From Eubacterium sp. (GTDB lineage Bacteria > Bacillota > Clostridia > Lachnospirales > Lachnospiraceae), in assembly GCA_017459675.1 (NCBI GenBank), contig JAFUCM010000027.1:1-34124 (forward strand): a DNA stretch of 34,124 nucleotides, written 5' to 3'. Below, piece after piece: positions 14,335 through 21,943 of the stretch. The notes under the pieces are model-generated. The model was given only the letters and a program-made list of their open reading frames with translations, ran no database searches and was not told the origin of the DNA. The stretch's first letter is position 1. Each line of letters opens with the position of its first letter. The position numbers and the translations under genes were made by a program.

Positions 14335-14679
14335 TTATTCGGTCTCTGTAATCGCCAGCTGGTGGCGGACGTCGCCCGGTGTTTTCTGTCTGCAGATTTC
14401 CTGTACGAGCCCCTCGATCTGGCCGAGGCGGACGATCTGCTGGAGTAGTTTGAGGTTGTCCTGTTCGCCTGTGGAGGCCAGGCAGAACAGGAGATGTACT
14501 TTTTTCCCGGGATCGAAGAATACAATGCCTTCTCCGGATACCAGGAGGCTGAGTCCGTCTTTGTTGACGCCGTATTCTTTTCCGGCGTGTACAAGGGCCA
14601 CGCCTTCGCTGACAATGATATAGTCGCCGTACAGTTCGACCTGTTCGATGGAAGCGTTTTTTACCAGCCTGTGAAAACT
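14335..14679 (-). pseudogene. Truncated PTS EIIA (type 2) domain
   Basis: An open frame reads from just after an in-frame TAA (14682-14680) to a stop at 14335, with no ATG. The translation (about 114 residues) contains NASIEQVELYGDYIIVSEGVA, then ALVHAGKEYGVNKDGLSLLV with the likely phospho-accepting His, then VHLLFCLAS and a C-terminal helix. This matches the second half of fructose/mannitol-type EIIA domains, as also found at the C-terminus of BglG/MtlR-type regulators. The first ~60 residues of the domain are missing. The upstream edge is 10 bp from the aminopeptidase stop. A GTG at 14601 would give only 88 residues. A remnant left by deletion is the simplest reading. Confidence 0.7.
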
Positions 14680-14689
14680 TTAGCAAATG

Positions 14690-16132
14690 TTAAAGTGCGG
14701 GATCGAAACCCGCTGAGAACAGTTCCCGCGCCAGCCTTACCAGCTGCTCCGTATCTTCCGCGCCGCAGGTCTCGCATGGCGAATGCATCGCGAGCTGCGC
14801 AATCCCGATGTCCGCGGTGCAGACCGCAGCCTGGTTGCCGGAAATGTTGCCCAGGGTCGAGCCGCCGGGGATGTCGGAGCGGTTGTGGAATTCCTGCAGT
14901 GTTACGCCGGCGCGCGCTGCGAGCAGGCGGACGATGGCGCCGGACATGCCGTCCGTCGTGTAACGCTGGTTCGCGCTGTATTTCAGAACAACTCCGCCAT
15001 TCAGATGCGGATGGTTAACCGGATCGGCTTTGTCCGTATGGTTCGGATGCACTGCGTGCGCGTTGTCGGCGGAGAGCATGAAGCTGCAGGCAATGCGCCG
15101 CTTATAATCCGTGCGCGTGTCACCCAGCGCCTCGCTGATCCGCTCCAGCGTGTCCGCAAGGAATGTCGACGCCGCGCCCTGCCGGGTCGAGGACCCGACT
15201 TCTTCGTTGTCAAAAACGACGTGGACGGGAATCGGCTGCGCAGAAGGTTTCTGTTCCATTTTCGCCGGATCGGCCTGCTGCGGACTTCTCTCCGTGCCCG
15301 GAGTCGCCTGTTCGCTCTCCAGGAATCCCTGCAGCGATGCAAATGCACACTGCACATCGTCCAGTCTGGGACTCATCAGAAATTCCTCATTTGCCCCGAA
15401 TACCGTGCCCGGCTGCCGGTTGTAAAGATAAAGATCTCCGTCCAGAATATCACCGGCATCCACACCGGCTGCTTCCGCGAGCAGTTCCGCCAGCGGCCGG
15501 CTTTCCCCCATGCCGTACAGTGGCAGCAGATCCTTCTGCGCATTGTACGCGTATCCTTTGTTGGCCTCGCGGTTCATGTGGATCGCCAGGCTCGGAATCA
15601 CCAGAAGATCCCGGTCAAGATTGACCAGGCGGCATTCCATGCCCGTTCCGGTTTCCGGCTCTGTTTTCGGATCTGCTTTCCGGTCTGCACCGGTTCTCAC
15701 AAAGATGCGGCCTGCCACCGAGAGCGGCCGGTCAAACCATGGTGCCATCAACAGGCCGCCGTACGGCTCGACATTCAGTTTCGTGTAGGCCTGATCCACC
15801 TGCATTTCCGGATTCCGTTTGATCTTCAGGGATGGGGAATCCGAGTGGCTGGCCATGATCATAAATCCCGCGAATTTCTTTTCTGCGATTTCACGGATCC
15901 TGCAGGTATCATCCGCCGCACAGTCCTCCGGAGGAATCCGGAATGCCGCGATCGCAGATCCGTTCCGGATCACGTAATACTTTCCGCCCGGCCGGATCTC
16001 CCACGCATCATTCTCAAACAGCTGCTGATAACCCGCATGATCCAGCAGTTCCTTCTGGCCCGCTGTCACATGATAACTGGTCGGATGTTTTTCAATAAAC
16101 GCAAGCAATTCCTGATTATATGTCGTACGCAT
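14690..16132 (-). CDS. apeB: M18 family aminopeptidase
   Basis: The 480-residue cytoplasmic zinc peptidase removes N-terminal residues, often acidic ones, from peptides. M18 hallmarks are FMIMASHSDSPSLKIK (first metal His), KLNVEPYGGLLMAPWFDRPLSVAG, LDDVQCAF, FDNEEVGSSTRQGA (catalytic Glu pair) and MLSADNAHAVHPNH, with a final GGSTLGNISG. Length exceeds the usual ~430-450 because of two low-complexity inserts, one rich in Lys/Pro/Glu near residues 148-162 and one rich in Gln/Pro/Ser/Lys near 275-300. The ATG at 16132 follows GGGAGA. It is divergent from the first Uma2 gene; the EIIA remnant lies directly downstream. Confidence 0.94.
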   Translation of the reverse strand: MRTTYNQELLAFIEKHPTSYHVTAGQKELLDHAGYQQLFENDAWEIRPGGKYYVIRNGSAIAAFRIPPEDCAADDTCRIREIAEKKFAGFMIMASHSDSPSLKIKRNPEMQVDQAYTKLNVEPYGGLLMAPWFDRPLSVAGRIFVRTGADRKADPKTEPETGTGMECRLVNLDRDLLVIPSLAIHMNREANKGYAYNAQKDLLPLYGMGESRPLAELLAEAAGVDAGDILDGDLYLYNRQPGTVFGANEEFLMSPRLDDVQCAFASLQGFLESEQATPGTERSPQQADPAKMEQKPSAQPIPVHVVFDNEEVGSSTRQGAASTFLADTLERISEALGDTRTDYKRRIACSFMLSADNAHAVHPNHTDKADPVNHPHLNGGVVLKYSANQRYTTDGMSGAIVRLLAARAGVTLQEFHNRSDIPGGSTLGNISGNQAAVCTADIGIAQLAMHSPCETCGAEDTEQLVRLARELFSAGFDPAL

Positions 16133-16270
16133 TTTACAAGTCTCCCGTTTTTTCTATTAGAATAGTATATTCCCTTCCGGCCGTTTTCGCATCATTTATT
16201 TATAGTTCCATATTATTTCCATTTTGAGTGTCAGTTGCCGATTTATGGATTATTCCATGCAATATTATGG

Positions 16271-16299
16271 TTGACTTTGTTTTTGCGTGGTGCTATTAT
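16271..16299 (+). promoter_or_regulatory. Promoter of the Uma2 gene cluster
   Basis: TTGACT (16271-16276), a 17-bp spacer and TATTAT (16294-16299) give a leader of about 95 nt that includes the dispersed hairpin repeat at 16330-16367. Confidence 0.75.
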
Positions 16300-16329
16300 G
16301 GAAACACACCAACACAGAGGAACGCCACA

Positions 16330-16367
16330 TTGAGCTTCGGCAGCTCGCGCGCGATCTCTGATCGCGC
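16330..16367. repeat. Dispersed hairpin repeat in the Uma2 leader
   Basis: GAGCT/AGCTC (16332-16336 with 16342-16346) is followed by GCGCGATC (16349-16356) and GATCGCGC (16360-16367), a perfect 8-bp stem with a 3-nt loop. A related sequence in opposite orientation lies at 30699-30742 beside the peptide precursor gene, with one 8-bp insertion. There is no U-tract after the stem. Confidence 0.7.
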
Positions 16368-16399
16368 TAAAAACATTATTTCGGAAGGAGGAACCGCTT

Positions 16400-17068
16400 A
16401 TGAATTACAACGACCCGAAAAACAACAGCAGCACACCAAATCAGTCCGCTTCTCCCGAAAACACAGATATCATCCGGGAATCTGCCGGTTCTTACAATGC
16501 GCTGTCGAAAGAACATTTATATACAATCGCTGATTATTATGCACTTCCGGAAGATCAGCGCGTGGAACTGATCGACGGCCGTTTCTATGATATGGGCGCG
16601 CCGGCTGTGATACACCAGCTGATACTAGGCAATCTTTATACACTCTTTAGTGAATGTATCAAAAAGCACAATATGCCCTGTACTGTCCTGATGGCTCCCT
16701 GTGATGTGCGGCTGGACAGAGACAACTATACCATGGTACAGCCGGATCTCCTGGTTCTCTGCCACGATTTTGACATCCATGCAATCCGCTTCGAAGGCGC
16801 CCCGGATCTGGTCGCCGAGATCCTCTCTGTGTCCAGCCGGGCGATGGATACCATCCTGAAACTGCATAAATACCAGCGGGCAGGTGTCCGGGAGTACTGG
16901 ATTGTCGATCCGAAAACCCGCTCCGTGACAGTACATTTTTTTGAAGGTGGAGAAAGCATTCCGCAAACCTATGATTTCACCGATTCCATACCGGTTCGCA
17001 TCTCCAGCGGATCATGTGAGGTTGATTTTTCTGAAATCATGAACGTAATTGGAAGATACTATGCATAG
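16400..17068 (+). CDS. Uma2-family (DUF820) putative endonuclease, paralogue 1
   Basis: The 222-residue protein has the PD-(D/E)XK-type Uma2 fold. Visible motifs are VELIDGRFYDMGAP with a following His, DVRLDRDNYTMVQPDLLVL (Asp116), GAPDLVAEILS (Glu140), a downstream KLHKYQRAGVREYWIVDP (catalytic-type Lys) and a final strand region. The first ~35 residues are Asn/Ser-rich and probably disordered. The ATG follows GGAAGGAGG. Uma2 proteins are abundant in cyanobacteria; their targets are unknown and nuclease activity is inferred from fold. Two paralogues follow on the same strand at 47 and 104 bp spacing. Confidence 0.88.
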   Translation: MNYNDPKNNSSTPNQSASPENTDIIRESAGSYNALSKEHLYTIADYYALPEDQRVELIDGRFYDMGAPAVIHQLILGNLYTLFSECIKKHNMPCTVLMAPCDVRLDRDNYTMVQPDLLVLCHDFDIHAIRFEGAPDLVAEILSVSSRAMDTILKLHKYQRAGVREYWIVDPKTRSVTVHFFEGGESIPQTYDFTDSIPVRISSGSCEVDFSEIMNVIGRYYA

Positions 17069-17115
17069 GCTGTCAACGCAACGGGGCACTGAGCTGTGCA
17101 AAGGAGGAAATATAT

Positions 17116-18135
17116 ATGACAATCAAAGAAATGAAACAGCGAAAGATTGAGCTGGGACTGACCAATGAAATGATTGCAGAAATGGCGGATCTGCCGCTGA
17201 GTACCGTACAGAAGATCTTCGCGGGTATCACAAAAGCCCCGCGCAAGGCAACGATCGACGCGCTGTCAGCGGTATTGTCCGCACCGGCAGATGCGTCCGG
17301 CTTGCGGGACACTGACAGCAGGACTGCTCCTTCCGGCAGTCACACAGACCGTACACGGGCCGGCGGCACAGACAGTGCACAGGCCGGCAGCGCAGACAGT
17401 GCGGAAGCAGAATGGCACCGGATCCACGAACAATATATTGAAGATACCTTCCTGCAGAATCTGACACCGGCAGATCTGGAATTTGCCAAACTGCTGGGCA
17501 GAACATTTCCTTCTCCGGACGGGGTTGTCAGAGAATCCGCCGGACAATACGGAAGTGTACTTCCGAAAAGCAACAAATGCACCGTCGACGATTATTATGC
17601 ACTTCCGAATGACCGGCGCGCGGAACTGATTGACGGACATTTTTATGACATGGGTGCACCCGCGGTGATTCATCAGCTGATTATTTTCCGGCTGCAATAT
17701 CTTTTTACGGAAAGTATCGAGCGTCATGAAATGCCCTGTGTTGTTCTACAGTCACCCTGTGACGTGCGGCTGGACAAAGACAACTATACCATGGTGCAGC
17801 CGGATCTTCTGGTGCTCTGTCACGACTTTGATATCAATGCCATCCGGTGCGAAGGTGCCCCGGATCTGGTTGTTGAAGTGTTGTCTCCGTCATCCCGGAT
17901 GAAAGACATGGTTCTGAAGCTGCACAAATACCAGCGGGCCGGTGTCCGGGAATACTGGATTGTAGATCCGAAAAATCACACCGTCACGGTACACAACTTC
18001 ACAGATCCGGACTACGATCCGAAGAAATACACCTTCGCAGATGAAATCCCCGTCGGCATCTCAGACGGGCTGTGCAGCATTGATTTTTCCAGAATCCAGG
18101 AATGGCTCTCCCGCTTCGACAACCGGAATTTGTAA
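17116..18135 (+). CDS. HTH-Uma2 fusion protein, paralogue 2
   Basis: The 339-residue product begins with a helix-turn-helix of XRE type (about 1-55, IELGLTNEMIAEMADLPLST then VQKIFAG). A low-complexity Thr/Ala/Gly/Ser linker (about 57-96) and a short helical segment follow, then a full Uma2 domain (about 150-335). The Uma2 part keeps DVRLDKDNYTMVQPDLLVL, GAPDLVVEVLSPSS and HKYQRAGVREYWIVDP. The ribosome site is AAAGGAGG. The fusion suggests that this paralogue binds DNA at specific sites, perhaps to regulate the cluster or direct the nuclease fold, which is inference. It is closely similar to paralogue 1 across the catalytic region. Confidence 0.88.
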   Translation: MTIKEMKQRKIELGLTNEMIAEMADLPLSTVQKIFAGITKAPRKATIDALSAVLSAPADASGLRDTDSRTAPSGSHTDRTRAGGTDSAQAGSADSAEAEWHRIHEQYIEDTFLQNLTPADLEFAKLLGRTFPSPDGVVRESAGQYGSVLPKSNKCTVDDYYALPNDRRAELIDGHFYDMGAPAVIHQLIIFRLQYLFTESIERHEMPCVVLQSPCDVRLDKDNYTMVQPDLLVLCHDFDINAIRCEGAPDLVVEVLSPSSRMKDMVLKLHKYQRAGVREYWIVDPKNHTVTVHNFTDPDYDPKKYTFADEIPVGISDGLCSIDFSRIQEWLSRFDNRNL

Positions 18136-18164
18136 TAAAATCCTTCTGCCGGATACCAGTTCAA

Positions 18165-18205
18165 CGCAGATGAGAAGTCCTCCGCCTCTACAGGCGGTGG
18201 GTATT
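18165..18205 (+). other. Hairpin resembling an IS200/IS605-type element end
   Basis: CCGCCT (18182-18187) and AGGCGG (18192-18197) form a stem with loop CTAC, extended by CC/GG after one mismatch and flanked by GATGAGAAGTCC and GTGGGTATTG. This arrangement resembles the right-end hairpin region that follows tnpB in IS200/IS605 elements, from memory of that family. No tnpA or tnpB is present, so it would be a solo end or remnant. It lies just upstream of the third Uma2 gene. Chance similarity is possible. Confidence 0.4.
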
Positions 18206-18239
18206 GTATCAAACCTGGCTCAGTGGAGGGTCCAAAAAT

Positions 18240-18881
18240 ATGAACAAAAACGATTATGAAAAGCCGGACCGCAGCGGGAATGTCCGTGAAGCGTACGGCG
18301 ATTACAGTGCACTCAAAGATGACCGTCTCTACACCATTGAAGACTACTACGCGCTTCCGGATGATGAGCGTTTCGAACTCATCGACGGCAGGCTTTATAA
18401 AATGTATGCGCCTTCCGGCGTACATCAGTTTATTCTTGGCGAATTGCACATTCTGTTCTACGATTGCATACGGGATCACAATATGCCCTGTCAGGTTCTG
18501 TTTGCGCCTTTTGATGTCCGGCTGGACTGCGATGATTATACAATGGTGCAGCCGGATCTGATGGTGTTCTGCCATGATTTTGATCTCGGCATGCGCCGCT
18601 ATGAAGGCGCACCTGATCTCGTTATCGAAATCCTGTCGCCTTCAACCCGCATGAAGGATCTGCTGCTGAAACTGCGCAAGTACCGCCAGGCTGGTGTCCG
18701 GGAGTACTGGATCGTTGATCCTGAAAACAGAACCGTGACGGTGCATCCCTTTGAAGAATCGGATTACCGGCCGCAGAATTATACGTTTGATGATGAAATA
18801 CCGGTTGCAATTGCAAAAGGGATCTGCCGGATTAATTTTTCCGGAATCGCAGCACAGATGCGGAAGCTTATACAGGAATAG
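18240..18881 (+). CDS. Uma2-family putative endonuclease, paralogue 3
   Basis: The 213-residue product has the same Uma2 core as its two neighbours: FELIDGRLYKMYAPSGVHQ, FDVRLDCDDYTMVQPDLMVF, GAPDLVIEILSPSTRMKD and KYRQAGVREYWIVDP. The start ATG 18240 follows GTGGAGGG; a longer frame would begin at TTG 18204 inside the upstream hairpin and is unlikely. It is more diverged from paralogues 1 and 2 than they are from each other. It converges on sbcC with only 26 bp between stop codons and no clear terminator. Confidence 0.88.
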   Translation: MNKNDYEKPDRSGNVREAYGDYSALKDDRLYTIEDYYALPDDERFELIDGRLYKMYAPSGVHQFILGELHILFYDCIRDHNMPCQVLFAPFDVRLDCDDYTMVQPDLMVFCHDFDLGMRRYEGAPDLVIEILSPSTRMKDLLLKLRKYRQAGVREYWIVDPENRTVTVHPFEESDYRPQNYTFDDEIPVAIAKGICRINFSGIAAQMRKLIQE

Positions 18882-18907
18882 AAATCGGAAAGACAGCTGC
18901 ACATGCT

Positions 18908-21760
18908 TCAGCTGATCTTCCATTGTACATGGCTTCCGTCCTCATCCCGCGTGACAAGCAGCTGGTCTTCCATCTCCTGCTGCAGCTCTGTGACATGCGA
19001 GATGATTCCGATCATCCGCGTGTCACCGGCCATTTCCCGCAGAACGCGGACTGCCTGATCCCTTGCATGATCATCCAGCGATCCGAAACCTTCATCAATA
19101 AACATGATGTCCAGATTAATACCGGCCGCATTTGCGCGGATCTGATCTGCCATACCGAGCGCCAGTGACAGCGCCGCCATAAAGGATTCGCCACCTGAAA
19201 GCGTCCGGACTTCACGCTCCTGCCCGGTGATTGTCGAAAATACGGTCAGATCAAGTCCTCTGTTTTTTCCGACGCCGGCTTTCTCCAGATCAACCATGCG
19301 CAGTTCGAACTGTCCGCCTGACATCTCCAGAAAACGATGGTTTGCGGCACTCAAAATACTTTCCAGATAGTACCGCTGTACATAGGTCTCAATATCCATG
19401 CGGCCGCCGGAAACATTGCCGGAAAGCAGCAGATAGAGTTCAGTGATGCGGGCATGTTCTTCCATCACCGCCCTGCGCTCTGTGAGAACCGGCTGCAGGC
19501 GCTCCAGCGCAGCTGCATTGGTCTCTGCCTGTCCGTGAATTTCTTCCAGCGCCTCCCGGGCTTCCTTCATCTGTCTGCCGGCCTGTTCCGCCGCCTCTTG
19601 CGTCACGGCAAGATCCGGCTCCTGCTGCGAGCCGACAGCCTTCTCCGCCACTTCCTTTTTTCCTTCTGCAGATGCTTTTTTCATCTGCCAGTTCTCGACC
19701 GTTTTCTGCAGCGCTGCAGCAGATGCCCTTGGATGTGCTTCTGTGATTTGCTGCCAGACTGCATCCTCCAGTCCTTTGTCAGCCAGAATCTTCTGATATG
19801 CCTGTTCTTTGGTCGAAGCATCCGTTTCCAGCGAAGGCAGTTCCTGTCTCAGATGATGAACCAGTGTCTCTGCCTGCTCCAGATCAGCACGCGCTTTTTC
19901 TGCAGCTGTTTTGGACTGCCGTGCTGCCTGATCGCAGCGCTGCTTTTCCTTCCCGGCCGCATCAAGTTCTTCATGAACCTGCCGCTCCGCCAGATCAATG
20001 TTTACTTCGGCAGCAGACTGCAATTCCACACCATCCGAATCGTTCGACAGATCGCCGGTTCGTCCGGAAATCCGCAGGATTTCCTGTACTTCCGCGCGCT
20101 TCTGCGCCAGCAGTGTCCCTGCGGCATGTGCCGTCTGTGCCGCCTGATCCTGACGGTTTCTGGCAGCCGATGCACGCTGTTCTGCCGCATCCAGCATTTC
20201 TCTGGTCAGTTCACGGTCTTCCTCCGCCAATTTGCAGGGATCCGGATGCTCGGTGGATCCGCAGACCGGACATGGCATACCTGGCTGCAGCTGTTCCCGC
20301 GCCAGCAGTCCCGCCTGCGCATTCAGATAACGCATACGCAGCTGCTCATACTGTGTCTGTATCTGCTGGTATACGGCTGCTGTTTCCACATATTTCTGTT
20401 TTGCACCCGCTGCTTTCTTCTCTGCCGCGCGGTATTCTCCAAACAGTTTTTGCGCGGCATCCGCACGCGTTTTGATAACTGTATAAGCCGCTGCCGCCTC
20501 CGCCTGTTTCCCGGCGTCTGTCTGCGCCTGCTTCTCTGCCGCTTCAGCAGTTTCTTTCAGGACCGGAAGTTTCGCCAGCCAGATCTCCTGCTTCTCTTTT
20601 GCCTGTGCTGCTGCTTTTTCCGCGTCCCGGGCGCGCATCCACACAGACTGTATTTCATACGCATCCTGAATCTGCCGGATCAGCATCACATTTGAGCGGA
20701 TGGCCGGCTCCTGCTCCGCACATTCCGCCAGCGCCTGTGCTGCTTCCTTCAATTCTGCGAACCGCTGTGCCAGCTGCTGTGCTGCGGTCAGTTCATCACG
20801 CTTTTTCAGATACACCTGATTCGCAGCTTCGTAACTTTTTTTGCGCTGCGTCTCCTGCTGCTTCTGCACACTGCAGAGAATTTCCAGGTTCGACAGAAAC
20901 TGTTCCAGATCAGAGATCGAGAGGTGCTCTGACTGCATAATCCGCTGCTGCAGGAAACGCGTCTGTTCCGTGTCCACGAAGCGTATCTGTTCCGTGTCCA
21001 CGAAGCGTATCTGTTCCGTGTCCACGAAGCGTATCTGTTCCGTATCTGCTGTTTCGGCACCTTCTGTTCCACCCATTGCCGGGGCCGGAGCGTCCTCCTC
21101 CGGAATCTGCACATGTGATACTTCCGTCTGGCAGATCGTCCGGATTTTCGCCATCTCCTGCTGCTTTTCCCTGCGGCGTCCCGCAAGCTCATCGACAATA
21201 TTCTGATAAATTTCCGTGTGAAACAGCCGCCGGAAGATTTCTTTCTTCCTGTCGGAACTTGCCCGCAGCAGATCCATAAATTCGCCTTGGGCAATCATTG
21301 CCACCTGCATAAACTGCTGTTTACTGAGTCCGACAATCTCTTCCAGCTTCGCGTTGGCTTCTTTCTGCGGATATTCAGTTCCGTCCGGCATGATCAGCGC
21401 GACTGATCCATGCTCTTTCGTCATACCGCTGCCGCGCCGGACCGGGCGCATATGCTGCGGAACACGCTGAACCGTATATACTTCCTCTCCGCTGCCCCGG
21501 CGCTCAGAAAACGTCAGCTCCACAAACGGCGCAAGCGCCGGATCGGCATACTGACTCTGCAGTTCCTGACCGCTTTTCTTATTAATACCGGAACTGGCCT
21601 CCCCGTAAAGTGCGAAAACAATCGCATCAAAAATCGTCGTCTTCCCGGCCCCGGTATCCCCGGAAATCAGAAACACGCTCTGATTCGGTTTTGTAAAATC
21701 TATTTCCGTGCGCTTCCCGTAGGAACCAAACGCCTGGATGATTAATTTGACAGGTCTCAT
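18908..21760 (-). CDS. sbcC: Exonuclease subunit SbcC
   Basis: The 950-residue Rad50-type ATPase works with SbcD to cut hairpins and blocked DNA ends. The N-terminal ATPase half has SGDTGAGKTTIFDAIVFALYG (Walker A) and the Q-loop region. Two long coiled coils flank the zinc hook CPVCG near residue 497. The C-terminal half has the signature LSGGESFMAALSLALGMADQ and Walker B LDIMFIDEGFGSLDD. In the first coiled coil, near residues 238-268, an octapeptide TEQIRFVD is repeated almost four times, encoded by a tandem 24-bp array. The ATG at 21760 lies 183 bp after sbcD; that gap carries a long palindrome. Confidence 0.96.
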   Translation of the reverse strand: MRPVKLIIQAFGSYGKRTEIDFTKPNQSVFLISGDTGAGKTTIFDAIVFALYGEASSGINKKSGQELQSQYADPALAPFVELTFSERRGSGEEVYTVQRVPQHMRPVRRGSGMTKEHGSVALIMPDGTEYPQKEANAKLEEIVGLSKQQFMQVAMIAQGEFMDLLRASSDRKKEIFRRLFHTEIYQNIVDELAGRRREKQQEMAKIRTICQTEVSHVQIPEEDAPAPAMGGTEGAETADTEQIRFVDTEQIRFVDTEQIRFVDTEQTRFLQQRIMQSEHLSISDLEQFLSNLEILCSVQKQQETQRKKSYEAANQVYLKKRDELTAAQQLAQRFAELKEAAQALAECAEQEPAIRSNVMLIRQIQDAYEIQSVWMRARDAEKAAAQAKEKQEIWLAKLPVLKETAEAAEKQAQTDAGKQAEAAAAYTVIKTRADAAQKLFGEYRAAEKKAAGAKQKYVETAAVYQQIQTQYEQLRMRYLNAQAGLLAREQLQPGMPCPVCGSTEHPDPCKLAEEDRELTREMLDAAEQRASAARNRQDQAAQTAHAAGTLLAQKRAEVQEILRISGRTGDLSNDSDGVELQSAAEVNIDLAERQVHEELDAAGKEKQRCDQAARQSKTAAEKARADLEQAETLVHHLRQELPSLETDASTKEQAYQKILADKGLEDAVWQQITEAHPRASAAALQKTVENWQMKKASAEGKKEVAEKAVGSQQEPDLAVTQEAAEQAGRQMKEAREALEEIHGQAETNAAALERLQPVLTERRAVMEEHARITELYLLLSGNVSGGRMDIETYVQRYYLESILSAANHRFLEMSGGQFELRMVDLEKAGVGKNRGLDLTVFSTITGQEREVRTLSGGESFMAALSLALGMADQIRANAAGINLDIMFIDEGFGSLDDHARDQAVRVLREMAGDTRMIGIISHVTELQQEMEDQLLVTRDEDGSHVQWKIS
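20957..21047 (-). repeat. Tandem 24-bp repeat inside sbcC
   Basis: Units at 20957-20980, 20981-21004 and 21005-21028 plus a partial one to about 21047 are nearly identical and encode the octapeptide TEQIRFVD. Eight residues is not a multiple of seven, so each unit would shift the coiled-coil register. Near identity suggests recent slippage and possible strain-to-strain variation. Confidence 0.9.
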
Positions 21761-21794
21761 TTATGCCGCCCTTCTCCAGCTTGTTATACAGTAA

Positions 21795-21925
21795 GGATTC
21801 AACAGATTCAATCTCAGGTACTTTGAAGCCGCCGGTACTTGCTGAACAGGGCTCCGCCCTGTGAAGCTATGTACCGCTGCGAGCTGAAAGTAGCGCGAGC
21901 GTGCCTGAGATGAATTGTTGAATCC
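21795..21925. other. 131-nt imperfect palindrome between sbcD and sbcC
   Basis: GGATTCAACA (21795-21804) pairs with TGTTGAATCC (21916-21925), then ATTCA with TGAAT, TCTCAGG (21812-21818) with CCTGAGA (21904-21910), CGGTAC (21833-21838) with GTACCG (21871-21876), and ACAGGGC (21846-21852) with GCCCTGT (21856-21862). It fills most of the 183-bp gap. No U-tract follows on the operon strand. It may be an mRNA stability element, a decayed palindromic mobile element, or a structured RNA. Confidence 0.7.
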
Positions 21926-21943
21926 GAACCTTTAGACAGGTAT

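Noticed and set aside
14783-16165. 460-residue plus-strand open frame opposite the aminopeptidase gene
   Set aside because: Exact antisense shadow of a clear M18 gene; the translation has no recognisable motifs and is rich in Arg/His/Cys as expected for a shadow frame.
19337-20695. 452-residue plus-strand open frame opposite sbcC
   Set aside because: Cys/Leu/Arg-rich shadow of the coiled-coil codons; sbcC is unambiguous.
20957-21047. Regular repeat array that could suggest CRISPR
   Set aside because: Repeats are head-to-tail without spacers, in frame within sbcC; this is a coding tandem repeat.
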